Below are positions 42,239 to 54,556 of a DNA stretch of 64,000 bases, one piece after another. The stretch's first letter is position 1. Each line of letters starts with the position of its first letter. The translations under genes and the position numbers were made by a program. Where the stretch lies: positions 62,001 to 126,000 of the forward strand of contig NZ_JALJVY010000001.1 of assembly GCF_024168485.1 (NCBI RefSeq), written 5' to 3'. Below the pieces are notes generated by a model that was given only the letters and a program-made list of their open reading frames with translations, was not told where the DNA came from and ran no database searches. The DNA comes from Sphingobium sp. OAS761 (GTDB lineage: Bacteria; Pseudomonadota; Alphaproteobacteria; Sphingomonadales; Sphingomonadaceae).

Positions 42239-42658
42239 CGCCTCCGCCTCGGCCAGGCCGCCATAGACGTCCGGCCGGTGCAGGCATTGCGGCTGGGTAA
42301 AAAGGCGCGGCCCCTGTTCCACGGCGCCGCCCTTGGGATCGGCGGCGCCATAATATAGCCGGGCTATCCGGGCATGGGAAATGGCGCCCGCGCACATGGG
42401 GCACGGTTCCAGCGTGACCCAAAGGTCGCACCCGGTCAGCCGGAAATCGCCCAGATGGCGGGCGGCCGCGCGCATGGCCACCATCTCGGCATGGGCGGTG
42501 GGGTCATTGTCGCGGCGATTGCGATTCTCCCCTTCGCCGATGATCGTGCCCGCGCGCGTCACGACCGCGCCGACCGGCACCTCGCCGGCTGACGCGGCGG
42601 CGTGCGCCAGGGCAAGCGCGCGGCGCATCGGGGCGGGCAGGGGAAAGGGCGGGGACAT
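42200..42658 (-). CDS. tadA: tRNA adenosine(34) deaminase
   Basis: A 152-residue TadA, which makes inosine at the wobble position of tRNA-Arg(ACG). The zinc/catalytic residues are H56 and E58 (HAEM) and C86 and C89 (EPCPMCAGA), with SHARIARLYYGAADPKGGAV after. Its 3' end overlaps the end of the GT-C gene from the other strand by 39 bases, so the final 12 codons of both are constrained together. Confidence 0.93.
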   Translation of the reverse strand: MSPPFPLPAPMRRALALAHAAASAGEVPVGAVVTRAGTIIGEGENRNRRDNDPTAHAEMVAMRAAARHLGDFRLTGCDLWVTLEPCPMCAGAISHARIARLYYGAADPKGGAVEQGPRLFTQPQCLHRPDVYGGLAEAEASALLRSFFADRR

Positions 42659-42696
42659 GCCCCGCCGTTACAGGATGATGCGTCTGGACGGAAGGA

Positions 42697-42918
42697 TCAG
42701 GGCTTTTTCACGTCGACCGTGGGCACGTCCACGGTTTCCTGCCGCGTGCCGACTTCGACCTTCGCCACGTCGGCATTATATTTCGGCAGTTGTCCGCCCT
42801 TCACCGCTACTTCGGGCAGGCGTCCGTCCTGCGTCTTTTGCAGGTCGATGAAACCGGTGGCGATGCCGCCGGCCAGAACCAGCAGGATGATGATAAGCAG
42901 TCCACCAATGAGTCGCAT
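42697..42918 (-). CDS. Small single-pass membrane protein of unknown function
   Basis: A 73-residue protein. After MRL comes one membrane segment (GGLLIIILLVLAGGIATGFI), then a short polar tail (DLQKTQDGRLPEVAVKGGQLPKY) and a Val/Asp/Lys-rich end. AGAGGAGACGAAA before the ATG supports the start at 42918. I do not recognise the family; the tail is probably periplasmic. It is 143 bases from the divergent rpmB gene. Confidence 0.75.
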   Translation of the reverse strand: MRLIGGLLIIILLVLAGGIATGFIDLQKTQDGRLPEVAVKGGQLPKYNADVAKVEVGTRQETVDVPTVDVKKP

Positions 42919-43061
42919 TTTCGTCTCCTCTCGGATATTGCCCCTCAACGCACAGCCGGGCCAAAGGGTTGCGGTCGCCCATCAGGGCGGTTGACGGCCC
43001 CGGGGAATCCGGCTATCGGCGCGGCTTTCCGAACGAACCCGAATTACAAGGTTGATTGACT

Positions 43062-43355
43062 ATGTCGCGTATCTGCGAGCTGACCGGCAAGAGCCGCCAG
43101 GTGGGTCACAACGTGTCCCACGCCAATAACAAGACGAAGCGGGTGTTCCTGCCCAACCTCCAGAACGTGTCGCTGATGTCGGAAGCGCTGGAAACCAGCG
43201 TGAAGCTGCGCGTGTCGACCCACGGTCTGCGCTCGGTCGAACATAATGGCGGTCTGGACAACTGGTTGCTCAAGACCAGCGACGACAAGCTGTCGCTCAA
43301 GGCGCGTCGCCTGAAGCGCGATATCGCCAAGAAGAAGGCCGCCGTCGCGGCCTGA
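43062..43355 (+). CDS. rpmB: 50S ribosomal protein L28
   Basis: A 97-residue L28: [38 protein letters not shown] at the start is diagnostic, and the C-terminus is Lys/Arg-rich. This is the alphaproteobacterial length with the extra C-terminal helix. It is a single gene, followed by a clear rho-independent terminator at 43383-43409. Confidence 0.97.
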   Translation: MSRICELTGKSRQVGHNVSHANNKTKRVFLPNLQNVSLMSEALETSVKLRVSTHGLRSVEHNGGLDNWLLKTSDDKLSLKARRLKRDIAKKKAAVAA

Positions 43356-43382
43356 TTCGCTTCGGACGGTTTCGGCATGAAG

Positions 43383-43409
43383 GGCGGCCCGGCGACGGGC
43401 CGCCTTTTT
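43383..43409 (+). terminator. Rho-independent terminator after rpmB
   Basis: GGCGGCCC and GGGCCGCC arms around GGCGAC, followed by five T, 27 bases after the rpmB stop. Confidence 0.85.
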
Positions 43410-43451
43410 GCGTGTGCCGCACGGCGCCGGACACCCTCGGGCAGGGCAGGG

Positions 43452-44435
43452 TTATGGCAGGGCGAATTTCAGCAGCAATGTGCGCTGGAAGAATTCGTGA
43501 TTGTCGTCGGATATGATCCAGATGACCGGTCGCCCCGCTTCCCGCGTCACCGCCATCCCCTCGAAATTGTCGGCCAGCATCGGCGGCGCCAGCCGGACGA
43601 GCGTCCGTGCCTGGAGCAGGTCACCCTCTTCCATCCGCTCGGGCAGCGCGACGATGGCGATCGTGGCGGTGAACAGTTCCTGCAAGGTCAGCCGCCGGTT
43701 CAGCACCAGCATGTGCCGTGCGTCCAGCGCCACGGCATCGGTCGGCCGATATCCCTGCGGCGGCGCATAGCGCAGGTGGATCGGGTCGGGCGTGGCGGGA
43801 TCGGCGGGATCGCCCGCAAACAGCAGGCTGTCATGCCGCCCGTCCGCCGTCATGCCCATCTCCGCGATCGCCAGGAAGCGTCCGTCGGGCAGGCGGGTAA
43901 GCGATTCGATCGACCCCGTTTCCGGCCAGGCCCGTATCTGCGGCCAGGTGCGGCACGCCTCCACCCGCGCGAAGCCGGGCGCATAGCGACAGATCATCTG
44001 CTGCAATTCGAACCCGATCCAATAGCGGTCTGTGGCCGGATCGTGCGTCAGCGATTCCGAATCCCACGCCCACCAGGGCAGGCCGCGATCCTGCGGCCGC
44101 ACGGGCAGCGGCGCGATGAAGGGCCGACGGCGGCCCGTCCCGTTACCGGCGTGAAAGCCCATCAATATACCTGAATCGCTCAGCGCCAGCATGTCGCCGT
44201 CCGGCGACGCCAGCAGCGACGATACGCCGCCGAACCCGGGATCGCGGCTGGTGAGTTCCCACCCGCCCAGATAGGTCAGCACCCCGGCACGGGCAGGCGC
44301 GGGCACGCCCTCGCTCAGCGGCAGGGCGCGCGCGGCGACCAGCAGGGGGCCGGGCCGCACGCTTTCCGGTTTGCCGACATGGGGGGCGGGCAGCAACAGC
44401 ACGGCCAGCGCCAGCACGATCAGGATTCGCGTCAT
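43452..44435 (-). CDS. Esterase-like phytase-family (beta-propeller) exported protein
   Basis: A 327-residue protein with an N-terminal signal or anchor (LIVLALAVLLLPAP). Six or so blades follow that fit the esterase-like phytase domain: LTYLGGWELTSRDPGFGGVSSLLASPDGDMLALSDSG, WAWDSESLTHDPATDRYWIGFE, GSIESLTRLPDGRFLAIAEM and ADNFEGMAVTREAGRPVIWIISDDN. Proteins of this family are secreted; the substrate is not clear. The start at 44435 is chosen as the first ATG directly before the signal peptide. Stands alone. Confidence 0.83.
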   Translation of the reverse strand: MTRILIVLALAVLLLPAPHVGKPESVRPGPLLVAARALPLSEGVPAPARAGVLTYLGGWELTSRDPGFGGVSSLLASPDGDMLALSDSGILMGFHAGNGTGRRRPFIAPLPVRPQDRGLPWWAWDSESLTHDPATDRYWIGFELQQMICRYAPGFARVEACRTWPQIRAWPETGSIESLTRLPDGRFLAIAEMGMTADGRHDSLLFAGDPADPATPDPIHLRYAPPQGYRPTDAVALDARHMLVLNRRLTLQELFTATIAIVALPERMEEGDLLQARTLVRLAPPMLADNFEGMAVTREAGRPVIWIISDDNHEFFQRTLLLKFALP

Positions 44436-44623
44436 CGCGTGCCGCCATAGGACAATATCAGGCAGGGCGCAGCACCCGCGTGACGGACCGAATCCATGTG
44501 AACGCCCGATGACAGGCCCATTCAGGACCTGCTCAAGCCGAATCATCCATAAGGACATCAATCGATGGCAAATCCCGTCCACGGGCCGCGCCACAGGGAA
44601 GATCTTGTTCGAGGAGCAACGCC

Positions 44624-45043
44624 ATGAAGATGAAGTTTCTTGTAAATATGGGAGCGGCTCTGGCGATGGGTGCCGCTTCCATGGCCGTCACCGCCACGCC
44701 CGCCGCGGCACGCGATCATCATTATCGCAACTATGATCGCGGCGATTATTATCGCGGTTACAACAACCGTGGCTATCGCGGCGATTACTACCGGGGCGAC
44801 CGCTATAATCGCGGTGACCGCTATTATCGGAACAATTATTATCGCGGCTATCGGGGCGGCTATCGCTGCCGGGACAACGGCACGGGCGGCACGATTATCG
44901 GTGCGATCGCCGGTGGCCTGCTGGGTAACGAAATCGGTCGCAGCTCGGGCAGCTACGGTCGCCGGGGCGATGGCACCACGGGTGCGATCATCGGCGCGGG
45001 CGTAGGCGCTCTTGCCGGCCGGGCAATCGACCGCAACTGTTAA
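44624..45043 (+). CDS. Glycine-zipper 2TM-domain secreted protein with Tyr/Arg/Gly repeats
   Basis: A 139-residue protein with a signal peptide (NMGAALAMGAASMAVTATPAAA). A low-complexity middle is built from short repeats of DYYRGYNNRGYRG type (residues 30-80), and a C-terminal glycine zipper follows: GGTIIGAIAGGLLGNEIGRSSG and TTGAIIGAGVGALAGRAIDR. Glycine-zipper proteins insert in or rest on the outer membrane; SlyB- and Rick17kDa-like members affect envelope stability. GAGGAGCAACGCC precedes the ATG. A terminator follows at once. Confidence 0.85.
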   Translation: MKMKFLVNMGAALAMGAASMAVTATPAAARDHHYRNYDRGDYYRGYNNRGYRGDYYRGDRYNRGDRYYRNNYYRGYRGGYRCRDNGTGGTIIGAIAGGLLGNEIGRSSGSYGRRGDGTTGAIIGAGVGALAGRAIDRNC

Positions 45044-45062
45044 GCTTGCCTGATAGGAAAAC

Positions 45063-45092
45063 AGGCCGCTCCCTGCCGGGGGCGGCCTTTTT
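45063..45092. terminator. Bidirectional hairpin terminator
   Basis: AGGCCGC...GCGGCCT arms with TTTTT on the plus side and TGTTTTCC on the minus side. It lies between the glycine-zipper gene and the convergent lipoprotein gene. Confidence 0.75.
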
Positions 45093-45343
45093 CATGGCGC
45101 CTTGCCCGGCTGCTCGGGCGGCCGCCGTCCCCGGTCCGCCCTGGCTGCCGCCTCGGCCGCCGGGTTCAGGCCCGGCCCGTCGGGCTGCGCCATCCCGGTT
45201 TGCCGGTCGATCCGCGCGGCCGCCTCGTTCAGGGCATCCGCCTCGCTGGCACTGACGCCGCCGACGCCGTCGGCCGAACCTGGCCCGCAGGCAGCCAGGG
45301 TCAGCGGGGGAAGCAATGCGATAAGGCGGACGATCATGCGCAT
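45092..45343 (-). CDS. Small putative lipoprotein
   Basis: An 83-residue protein with a lipoprotein signal (LIALLPPLTLAACG, Cys at residue 19), then an acidic/Ala-rich part (SASEADALNEAAARIDRQTGM) and a Pro/Arg-rich tail. The family is not recognised, but the lipobox and an isolated position beside other envelope genes support it being real. The 3' end meets the terminator hairpin. Confidence 0.65.
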   Translation of the reverse strand: MRMIVRLIALLPPLTLAACGPGSADGVGGVSASEADALNEAAARIDRQTGMAQPDGPGLNPAAEAAARADRGRRPPEQPGKAP

Positions 45344-45425
45344 GACGGGGCAACCGGCAAAAGAAAGGGCCGCGCCGTTGCCGGTGCGACCCCCTCGGAA
45401 AATCTGGATAAGACCCGAACGGGAC

Positions 45426-45641
45426 TTACATCGCGTTGGCGACGTTGTTGGTCGCGTTCGATGCGGCGTTCGCGGCGTTGTCGGCGGCGTTCATCGCAGC
45501 GTTCATGGCGTTGTCGGCAGCGTTCGACGCGTTCTCGGCAGCATTCGCGGCGTTGTTGGCGGCTTCTTCGTGACCACCGGTGCAGGCGGCCAGGCCGAGC
45601 GAAGCAGCGAGAACGAGCGAAAGAGCAATCGACTTGGTCAT
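45426..45641 (-). CDS. Asn/Ala-rich small lipoprotein
   Basis: A 71-residue lipoprotein: signal LSLVLAASLGLAAC with the lipobox Cys at about residue 20, then TGGHEEAANNAANAAENASN and further copies of the NAADNAMNAA type. The 3-4 spacing of Ala and Asn suggests a long amphipathic helix, like Lpp or entericidin-type lipoproteins. GAGAGGGG precedes ATG 45641; a TTG two codons upstream is less likely. Function unknown. Confidence 0.75.
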   Translation of the reverse strand: MTKSIALSLVLAASLGLAACTGGHEEAANNAANAAENASNAADNAMNAAMNAADNAANAASNATNNVANAM

Positions 45642-45819
45642 GGGCAAAACCCCTCTCTGAGAAATAAAAGTTGCAGACCACTCTCGGAGAAAAGCTCACC
45701 CCCCATTGCGCCTGCGCGACGATTCGTAATGCTTCGGGCAGATCAAGGCAATCCCATTCATGCAATAGCAAGGAACGAACCGGTCCCCGGACCACGCTAT
45801 GTCGCGAAAATCAGCAGCA

Positions 45820-45847
45820 TTGACGTATATAAAGATATCTTTATATG
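45820..45847 (+). promoter_or_regulatory. Promoter and 20-bp perfect palindrome (operator) before the ArsR-methyltransferase gene
   Basis: ATATAAAGATATCTTTATAT (45827-45846) is a perfect 20-base palindrome. TTGACG (45820-45825) and TATATG (45842-45847) with 16 bases between look like a core promoter, so the palindrome covers the spacer and -10. The ATG at 45856 then lies about where transcription would start, suggesting a leaderless message. Binding by the ArsR-type regulator itself is inferred. Confidence 0.7.
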
Positions 45848-45855
45848 ACCCTTTC

Positions 45856-46827
45856 ATGGTCTCTGCACTAGACATTTTCCGGGCTCTGGGTGATCCGACG
45901 CGGCTGCGTGTCGTGCATTTGCTGCGGGCGATGGAACTGGCCGTGGGCGAAATCGCGCAGGTCGTGGGGCAGAGCCAGCCGCGCGTGTCCCGCCATGTCC
46001 GCATCCTGGCGGAGGCGGGGCTGGTGGAACGCCGTAAGGAAGGGAACTGGGTTTTTCTGCGTTTGGCGCGCGATCCCGCCATATTGCCTTTCCTGACCCT
46101 GTTCGACCGGATCGAACCGCGCGATTCAGAGGCGCTGTGGCAGGCGGCGGACCTTGCCCGGCTGGCGGCCGTGCGCGCCGACCGGGCGCGCGCCGCCGAA
46201 GCCTATTTTGCCGAACATGCGGACGAATGGGACGCGATCCGGTCGCTCCATGTGGCGGAGGCGGAAGTGGAAGCGGCGATGTCCGCGCTGCTGGCGCAGG
46301 CGCCGGTCGGCCATCTGCTCGACATCGGCACCGGCACCGGCCGCATGATCGAACTGTTCGGCGCCGCCGCTGCGCAGGTGACCGCGCTGGACCGCAGCCC
46401 GGACATGCTGCGCCTGGCCCGTGCCAAGCTGCCGCAGGACGCTGGCGACAAATATGCCCTTTTGCTGGGCGATTTCCTGGATTTGCCGCTGGCGGCAGGC
46501 AGTGCCGATACGGTGCTGCTGCATCAGGTTCTCCATTATGCGCAGGCGCCCGAGGCGGTGATCGGGGAAGCGGCGCGCGTCATGGCGGCAAGGGGGCGGA
46601 TCATGATCGTCGATTTCGCGCCGCATCAGCATGAGGAACTGCGCGTGCGCGACCAGCATGCGCGGCTGGGCTTTTCCGATGCGCAGGTCGAAGGCTGGTT
46701 CGCGCAGGCCGGGTTGCTGCTGGACCGGGCGCAAAGCCTGCCTGGCGACCAGTTGACGGTAAAGATATGGCTGGGCCGGCGCGGCGATGCGCCGGCGCCG
46801 CGAGATGAAGGACGGATGACCGCATGA
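45856..46827 (+). CDS. ArsR-family regulator fused to SAM-dependent methyltransferase
   Basis: A 323-residue protein. Residues 1-95 are an ArsR winged helix (SALDIFRALGDPTRLRVVHLLRAMELAVGEIAQVVGQSQPRVSRHVRILAEAGLVERRKEG). Residues 130-300 are a class I methyltransferase with GHLLDIGTGTGRMIELFG. This architecture is known just upstream of metF/metH in proteobacteria; the methyltransferase part is thought to sense SAM or SAH for repression of the methionine genes. The metal-binding cysteines of true ArsR are absent. The stop overlaps metF by ATGA. Confidence 0.88.
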   Translation: MVSALDIFRALGDPTRLRVVHLLRAMELAVGEIAQVVGQSQPRVSRHVRILAEAGLVERRKEGNWVFLRLARDPAILPFLTLFDRIEPRDSEALWQAADLARLAAVRADRARAAEAYFAEHADEWDAIRSLHVAEAEVEAAMSALLAQAPVGHLLDIGTGTGRMIELFGAAAAQVTALDRSPDMLRLARAKLPQDAGDKYALLLGDFLDLPLAAGSADTVLLHQVLHYAQAPEAVIGEAARVMAARGRIMIVDFAPHQHEELRVRDQHARLGFSDAQVEGWFAQAGLLLDRAQSLPGDQLTVKIWLGRRGDAPAPRDEGRMTA

Positions 46828-47740
46828 CCCTGAAAGACGACGCCGCGCCGCTCTATGCGGATCTGGCCGGCGATGCCCGCGTCAGTTTCGAATTTTTCCC
46901 GCCCCGGACGGAAAAGATGGAAACCCAGCTCTGGTCGGCGATCCAGACGCTGGCGCCGCTGGCCCCCCGGTTCGTCTCCGTCACCTATGGCGCGGGCGGC
47001 TCGACGCGCGAACGCACCCATAATACCGTCGCCCGGATCGCCCGGGAAACCGCGCTTTCCGCGGCCGCACACCTGACCTGCGTCGCTGCGAGCAAGGCGG
47101 AAATCGGCGATGTCGCCGACGCCTATTGGGACGCGGGCGTGCGCCATATCGTCGCGCTGCGCGGCGATCCGCCGGAAATGGGTGGGCGGTTCGAACCGCA
47201 TCCGGACGGCTACAGCGGCGCGGCCGAACTGGTCGAAGGGCTGATGAAGCGCCATCCGTTCGAAATTTCGGTATCGGCCTATCCCGAAGTCCATCCCGAA
47301 GCGGCGAGCGCGCAGGCCGATCTCGACAATCTCAAGCGCAAGCTGGATGCCGGCGCGTCCCGCGCGATCACGCAATTCTTCTTCGCGCCCGAAACCTATT
47401 TCCGCTTCATGGACAAGGTGCTGGCCGCCGGCATCGACGCCGACATCGTGCCGGGTATCATGCCGGTCAGCAATTTCGCGGCGGTCCAGCGCATGTCGGC
47501 CATGTGCAATACCGACGTGCCCGACTGGATGGGCCGCCTGTTCGACGGGCTGGATGACCTGCCCGCCGCGCGACAACTCGTGTCGGCCACCGTGGCGGCC
47601 GAACTGTGCCGCAAACTCTATGAAGGCGGCGCGCGCGACTTTCATTTCTACACGCTCAACCGGGCGGAACTCAGCTATGCGATCTGTCATCTGCTTGGCC
47701 TCAGGGCGGGCAGGACGGTCGACCGACAGGAGGATGCGGC

Positions 47741-47744
<4 letters not shown>
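46824..47744 (+). CDS. metF: Methylenetetrahydrofolate reductase
   Basis: A 306-residue MetF: RVSFEFFPPRTEKMETQLW at the start, FVSVTYGAGGSTRERTHNTV, HIVALRGDPPEMGG, FEISVSAYPEVHPEAAS and ITQFFFAPETYFRFMDKVLAAG. It reduces methylene-THF to methyl-THF with NAD(P)H and FAD, supplying the methyl group used by MetH. Overlaps both neighbours by ATGA. Full length. Confidence 0.96.
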
Positions 47745-48787
<1,043 letters not shown>

Positions 48788-48796
48788 GGTATAACC

Positions 48797-48876
48797 GTCA
48801 TCCCAGCGAAGGCTGGGATCTCGTGCCTCTCGGGGCGCGCTCTAGATCGGGAGACCCCAGCCTTCGCTGGGGTGAC
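48797..48876. repeat. REP-like inverted repeat between the two metH genes
   Basis: GTCATCCCAGCGAAGGCTGG and CCAGCCTTCGCTGGGGTGAC lie within longer arms (48797-48822 and 48851-48876) that could fold into a strong hairpin. Same type as the element at 18520-18608. Confidence 0.75.
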
Positions 48877-48884
48877 GAACAAAA

Positions 48885-51485
<2,601 letters not shown>

Positions 51486-51498
51486 TCGCCGTCGGGTT

Positions 51499-52680
51499 TC
51501 AGAGCGCCTGCGCCGCGGCCCAGCCGCTGGCCCAGGCCCACTGGAAATTATAGCCGCCCAGCCACCCGGTCACGTCCACCGCCTCGCCGATCACATGCAG
51601 GCCGGGCAGGGCGCGCGCCGCCATCGTCTGCGACGACAGCCCGTCGGTCGACACGCCGCCCGCCGTCACCTCCGCCTTGGCGAAGCCCTGCGTCCCGTTG
51701 GGCGTGAACCGCCAAGCGCCCAGCACCTGTTCCGCCCGCGCCAGCGCCTTGTCGGGCAGGTTCGCCAACTCCCCGGCCAGCGCCAGCCGCTCGCCCAGCG
51801 CCTCGGCCAGCCGGTCGGGCAGCGCCGCCCCCAGCAATCGCCCGACGGTCGTGCGCGGATTGTCCCGCTTGGCTGCCCGCATCCATCCCTCGCCGCGGTC
51901 GGGCAGGAAGTTGATCGCGACCGGCTCGCCATGCCGCCAGTAAGAGGAGATTTGCAGGATCGCCGGTCCCGACAGTCCGCGATGGGTGAACAGCGCCGCC
52001 TCGCGAAAGGCGGTCTTGCCGACCGAGGCGATCACCGGCGCGGACACGCCCGACAGCGACCGGAACAGCAGTTCCCCGTCGTCCAGCGTCAACGGCACCA
52101 GCGCCGGGCGCGGCTGCACGACCTTCAGCCCGAAACGCCGCGCCAGGTCATAGGCGAATCCGGTCGCCCCCATCTTCGGAATGGACGGCCCGCCCGTCGC
52201 GATGACCAGCGCGGGCGCCTGCACGGCGCGGCCGGGCAGGGTCACATGAAAACGCCCGTCGCGATGGGCGACGTCGGTCACCGCCTGCCCCATGGCAAAG
52301 GCGGCGGGCTCGCCGCGCGCGCACTCGTCCATCAGCATGGCGACGATCTGCCGCGCTGATCCGTCGCAAAACAACTGCCCCAGCGTCTTTTCATGCCAGG
52401 CGATGCCGTGCCGCTCCACCATCGCCAGGAAATCCTGGGGCGTATAGCGCGCCAGCGCCGACCGGGCGAAGCGCGGATTGGCCGACAGGAACCGTTCGGG
52501 CACGGTGCCCGAATTGGTGAAGTTGCACCGCCCGCCGCCCGAAATCAGGATTTTCTTTCCCGCCTCGTCGGCATGGTCGATCACCAGCACCCGCCGCCCG
52601 CGCTGCGCCGCCGTCGACGCGCACAACAGCCCGGCGGCCCCGGCGCCCAGGATGATGGCGTCGAATTCAGCGACCGGCAT
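51499..52680 (-). CDS. HI0933/YhiN-family flavoprotein
   Basis: A 393-residue FAD-binding protein: FDAIILGAGAAGLLCASTAAQRGRRVLVIDHADEAGKKILISGGGRCNFTNSG at the N-terminus is diagnostic. GLSGPAILQISSYW and the C-terminal GLHVIGEAVDVTGWLGGYNFQWAWASGW complete it. Members are NAD(P)H-linked oxidoreductases of unknown substrate. It is convergent with the metH genes and divergent from the LOV kinase; the start at 52680 is the natural family N-terminus. Confidence 0.9.
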   Translation of the reverse strand: MPVAEFDAIILGAGAAGLLCASTAAQRGRRVLVIDHADEAGKKILISGGGRCNFTNSGTVPERFLSANPRFARSALARYTPQDFLAMVERHGIAWHEKTLGQLFCDGSARQIVAMLMDECARGEPAAFAMGQAVTDVAHRDGRFHVTLPGRAVQAPALVIATGGPSIPKMGATGFAYDLARRFGLKVVQPRPALVPLTLDDGELLFRSLSGVSAPVIASVGKTAFREAALFTHRGLSGPAILQISSYWRHGEPVAINFLPDRGEGWMRAAKRDNPRTTVGRLLGAALPDRLAEALGERLALAGELANLPDKALARAEQVLGAWRFTPNGTQGFAKAEVTAGGVSTDGLSSQTMAARALPGLHVIGEAVDVTGWLGGYNFQWAWASGWAAAQAL

Positions 52681-52797
52681 GGCGCGGGACCGGGATGGAG
52701 CAAGGATGCGACATGCAATGAAGGCACCGGGCAAGAGGGGGAGGACGCTCCCTATAGGCGTGCGACCATGCAAAGCGGAAGGGGCGTTGCGCCGGAC

Positions 52798-52822
52798 GGA
52801 ACATTGTCCGGCGGCGACCGTT
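52798..52822 (+). promoter_or_regulatory. EcfG-type (general stress) promoter of the LOV kinase gene
   Basis: GGAAC (52798-52802), 16 bases, CGTT (52819-52822), then ATG at 52867. This matches the known GGAAC-N16/17-CGTT consensus of EcfG sigma factors in alphaproteobacteria. It is a sequence match only. Confidence 0.65.
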
Positions 52823-52866
52823 CCGCTCAAGCCTTATGCCTACGGGGCGATCGCTTGCGGGGTCGG

Positions 52867-53973
52867 ATGAAAGAACGTGATGACTGGCATCTGACCGACG
52901 AGTTGGATTACGAACATGGGCAGGGCGATCCCTTCGCCGCCGCGGTCAGGGCCACCAGAATGCCGATGGTCATCACCGACCCGGCGCAGCCCGACAACCC
53001 CATCGTATTCTGCAACGTCTCCTTTCAGGAACTCACCGGCTATTCGCGGGAAGAGATTGTGGGCAGGAACTGCCGGTTCCTTCAGGGCCCCGACACCGAC
53101 CGCGCGACCGTGGCGAAGGTGCGCGAAGCGATCGGGAACGGCCATGATGTGGACGTCGACCTGCTGAACTACCGCAAGGACGGGACGACATTCTGGAACG
53201 CGCTGTATCTCTCGCCGGTGCGCGACAAGGATGGCGTCATCCGCTTCTTCTTCGCGTCGCAACTCGACGTCACCGACCGGGTCCAGGCCCAGCATATCAT
53301 CAACGAGCAGAAGGAACTGGTGGAGCGGGAGGTCGCGCGTCGCACCGCGGACCTTCGCATGGCGCTCGATGCCAAGACGATCTTGCTGCATGAGGTCGAC
53401 CATCGCGTCAAAAACAACCTGACGATGATCGGATCGTTGTTGCGGCTTCAGGCACGCACCATCGAGGATCCGGCGATCGCGGCGAAGCTGGACAGCATGC
53501 TCGAACGTGTCGACGCCCTCGCGGTGGTTCACCGGCAGCTATACCGGTCCGAAGATATTTCCAGCTTCGACATCGGCACCTTCTCGGGCAACCTCGCCGC
53601 CGATGTGGTGGGGTCCAGCGGACGGAGCGACATCGCGCTGGATGTCCAGTCCGAACCCCTGTTCGTCGACGCGGCCAACGCCTCGGCACTGGGACTGATC
53701 ATCAACGAGATACTGACGAATGCGATCAAGCACGCCTATGCGGATGGCCGCTCGGGCGTGCTCAGGGTCCTTGTCGGTGAAGAGGATGATTGCGGCATCA
53801 TCAAGATTTGCGACGACGGTCCCGGCCTGCCCTCGACCGTGCGGACGAAAAGCATCGGCACCGCCCTTATCACGCGCCTCGCGCGTCAGGCAAAGGCGGT
53901 GGCGACCTGGGGTGACAATGCGCCGGGCACCTGCGTCACCATCACCTTCCCGCGGAGCGAGGCCGCGTCATGA
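52867..53973 (+). CDS. Blue-light LOV histidine kinase
   Basis: A 368-residue protein with an N-terminal LOV/PAS domain (about 25-135). It has the photochemical motif GRNCRFLQG, C69 being the flavin-adduct cysteine, along with the other flavin contacts N101 (NYRKDG), N111 (FWNALY) and Q132 (ASQLDV). The kinase is of the HisKA_2/HWE-like type: LLHEVDHRVKNNLTMIGSLLRLQAR with likely phospho-His H179, and the ATP-binding NEILTNAIKHAYADG and DDGPGLP. It resembles the soluble LOV kinases of Erythrobacter. The stop overlaps the receiver gene by ATGA. Confidence 0.93.
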   Translation: MKERDDWHLTDELDYEHGQGDPFAAAVRATRMPMVITDPAQPDNPIVFCNVSFQELTGYSREEIVGRNCRFLQGPDTDRATVAKVREAIGNGHDVDVDLLNYRKDGTTFWNALYLSPVRDKDGVIRFFFASQLDVTDRVQAQHIINEQKELVEREVARRTADLRMALDAKTILLHEVDHRVKNNLTMIGSLLRLQARTIEDPAIAAKLDSMLERVDALAVVHRQLYRSEDISSFDIGTFSGNLAADVVGSSGRSDIALDVQSEPLFVDAANASALGLIINEILTNAIKHAYADGRSGVLRVLVGEEDDCGIIKICDDGPGLPSTVRTKSIGTALITRLARQAKAVATWGDNAPGTCVTITFPRSEAAS

Positions 53974-54416
53974 TCCCGGCAATGGACGTTCTGATCGTCG
54001 AGGACGAGATGTTGCTCGCCATGGATCTGGAGGCGATCGTCGAGGACAGCGGTCACCATGTCGTCGCTGAAGCGGCCAGCCTTGAGGACGTCGAGGCTCT
54101 GGATGGTGGTCTGGCGCCGTCGCTCGCCTTCGTGGACATTCATCTCGCGCACGGATCGAGCGGGCTGGATGTCAGCCGCGTCATCCAGCAGCGCTGGCCG
54201 GACGCGATCATCATCTATGTCACCGCAAACGTGTCGAAAATCCCCGATGATTTCGTGGGCGCGCACGGTGTGATTGCAAAACCCTTTTCCCACGCCGGCG
54301 TCACCCACGCGATCCGCTATATCGCGGAAGGCGTGTTCGATCCTCCACCGCGCGTCCCCCGGCCCTCCAATCTCGCGACCGCGCCCCGTCTGGAAGAACG
54401 CTGGGCCAACTCGTGA
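53970..54416 (+). CDS. Single-domain response regulator, partner of the LOV kinase
   Basis: A 148-residue receiver: MDVLIVEDEMLLAMDLEAIVEDSGH gives the acidic pocket, LAFVDIHLAHGSSGLDV the phosphoacceptor Asp, IIIYVTAN the switch Thr, and VIAKPFS the conserved Lys. There is no output domain, so it may act by protein contact or as a phosphate sink. Translational coupling with the LOV kinase strongly suggests the pair works together. Confidence 0.91.
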   Translation: MIPAMDVLIVEDEMLLAMDLEAIVEDSGHHVVAEAASLEDVEALDGGLAPSLAFVDIHLAHGSSGLDVSRVIQQRWPDAIIIYVTANVSKIPDDFVGAHGVIAKPFSHAGVTHAIRYIAEGVFDPPPRVPRPSNLATAPRLEERWANS

Positions 54417-54556
54417 CGGCATCGGGTTGACGGGCTGTCGACAACGCCCCGTCTGCATCCCCGACTATGTTTCCATCCGCACCATCGTGCGCAGGCCGTC
54501 GCCCTGTTTCCCTAAAATGCTTCCAAAATAGGAAATGCTCTGATCTATCCTGCCGG

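Noticed and set aside
48788-48884. metH as a single gene broken by a frameshift
   Set aside because: Both halves have proper start and stop codons and are separated by 97 bases with a repeat; two-gene metH is known in alphaproteobacteria.
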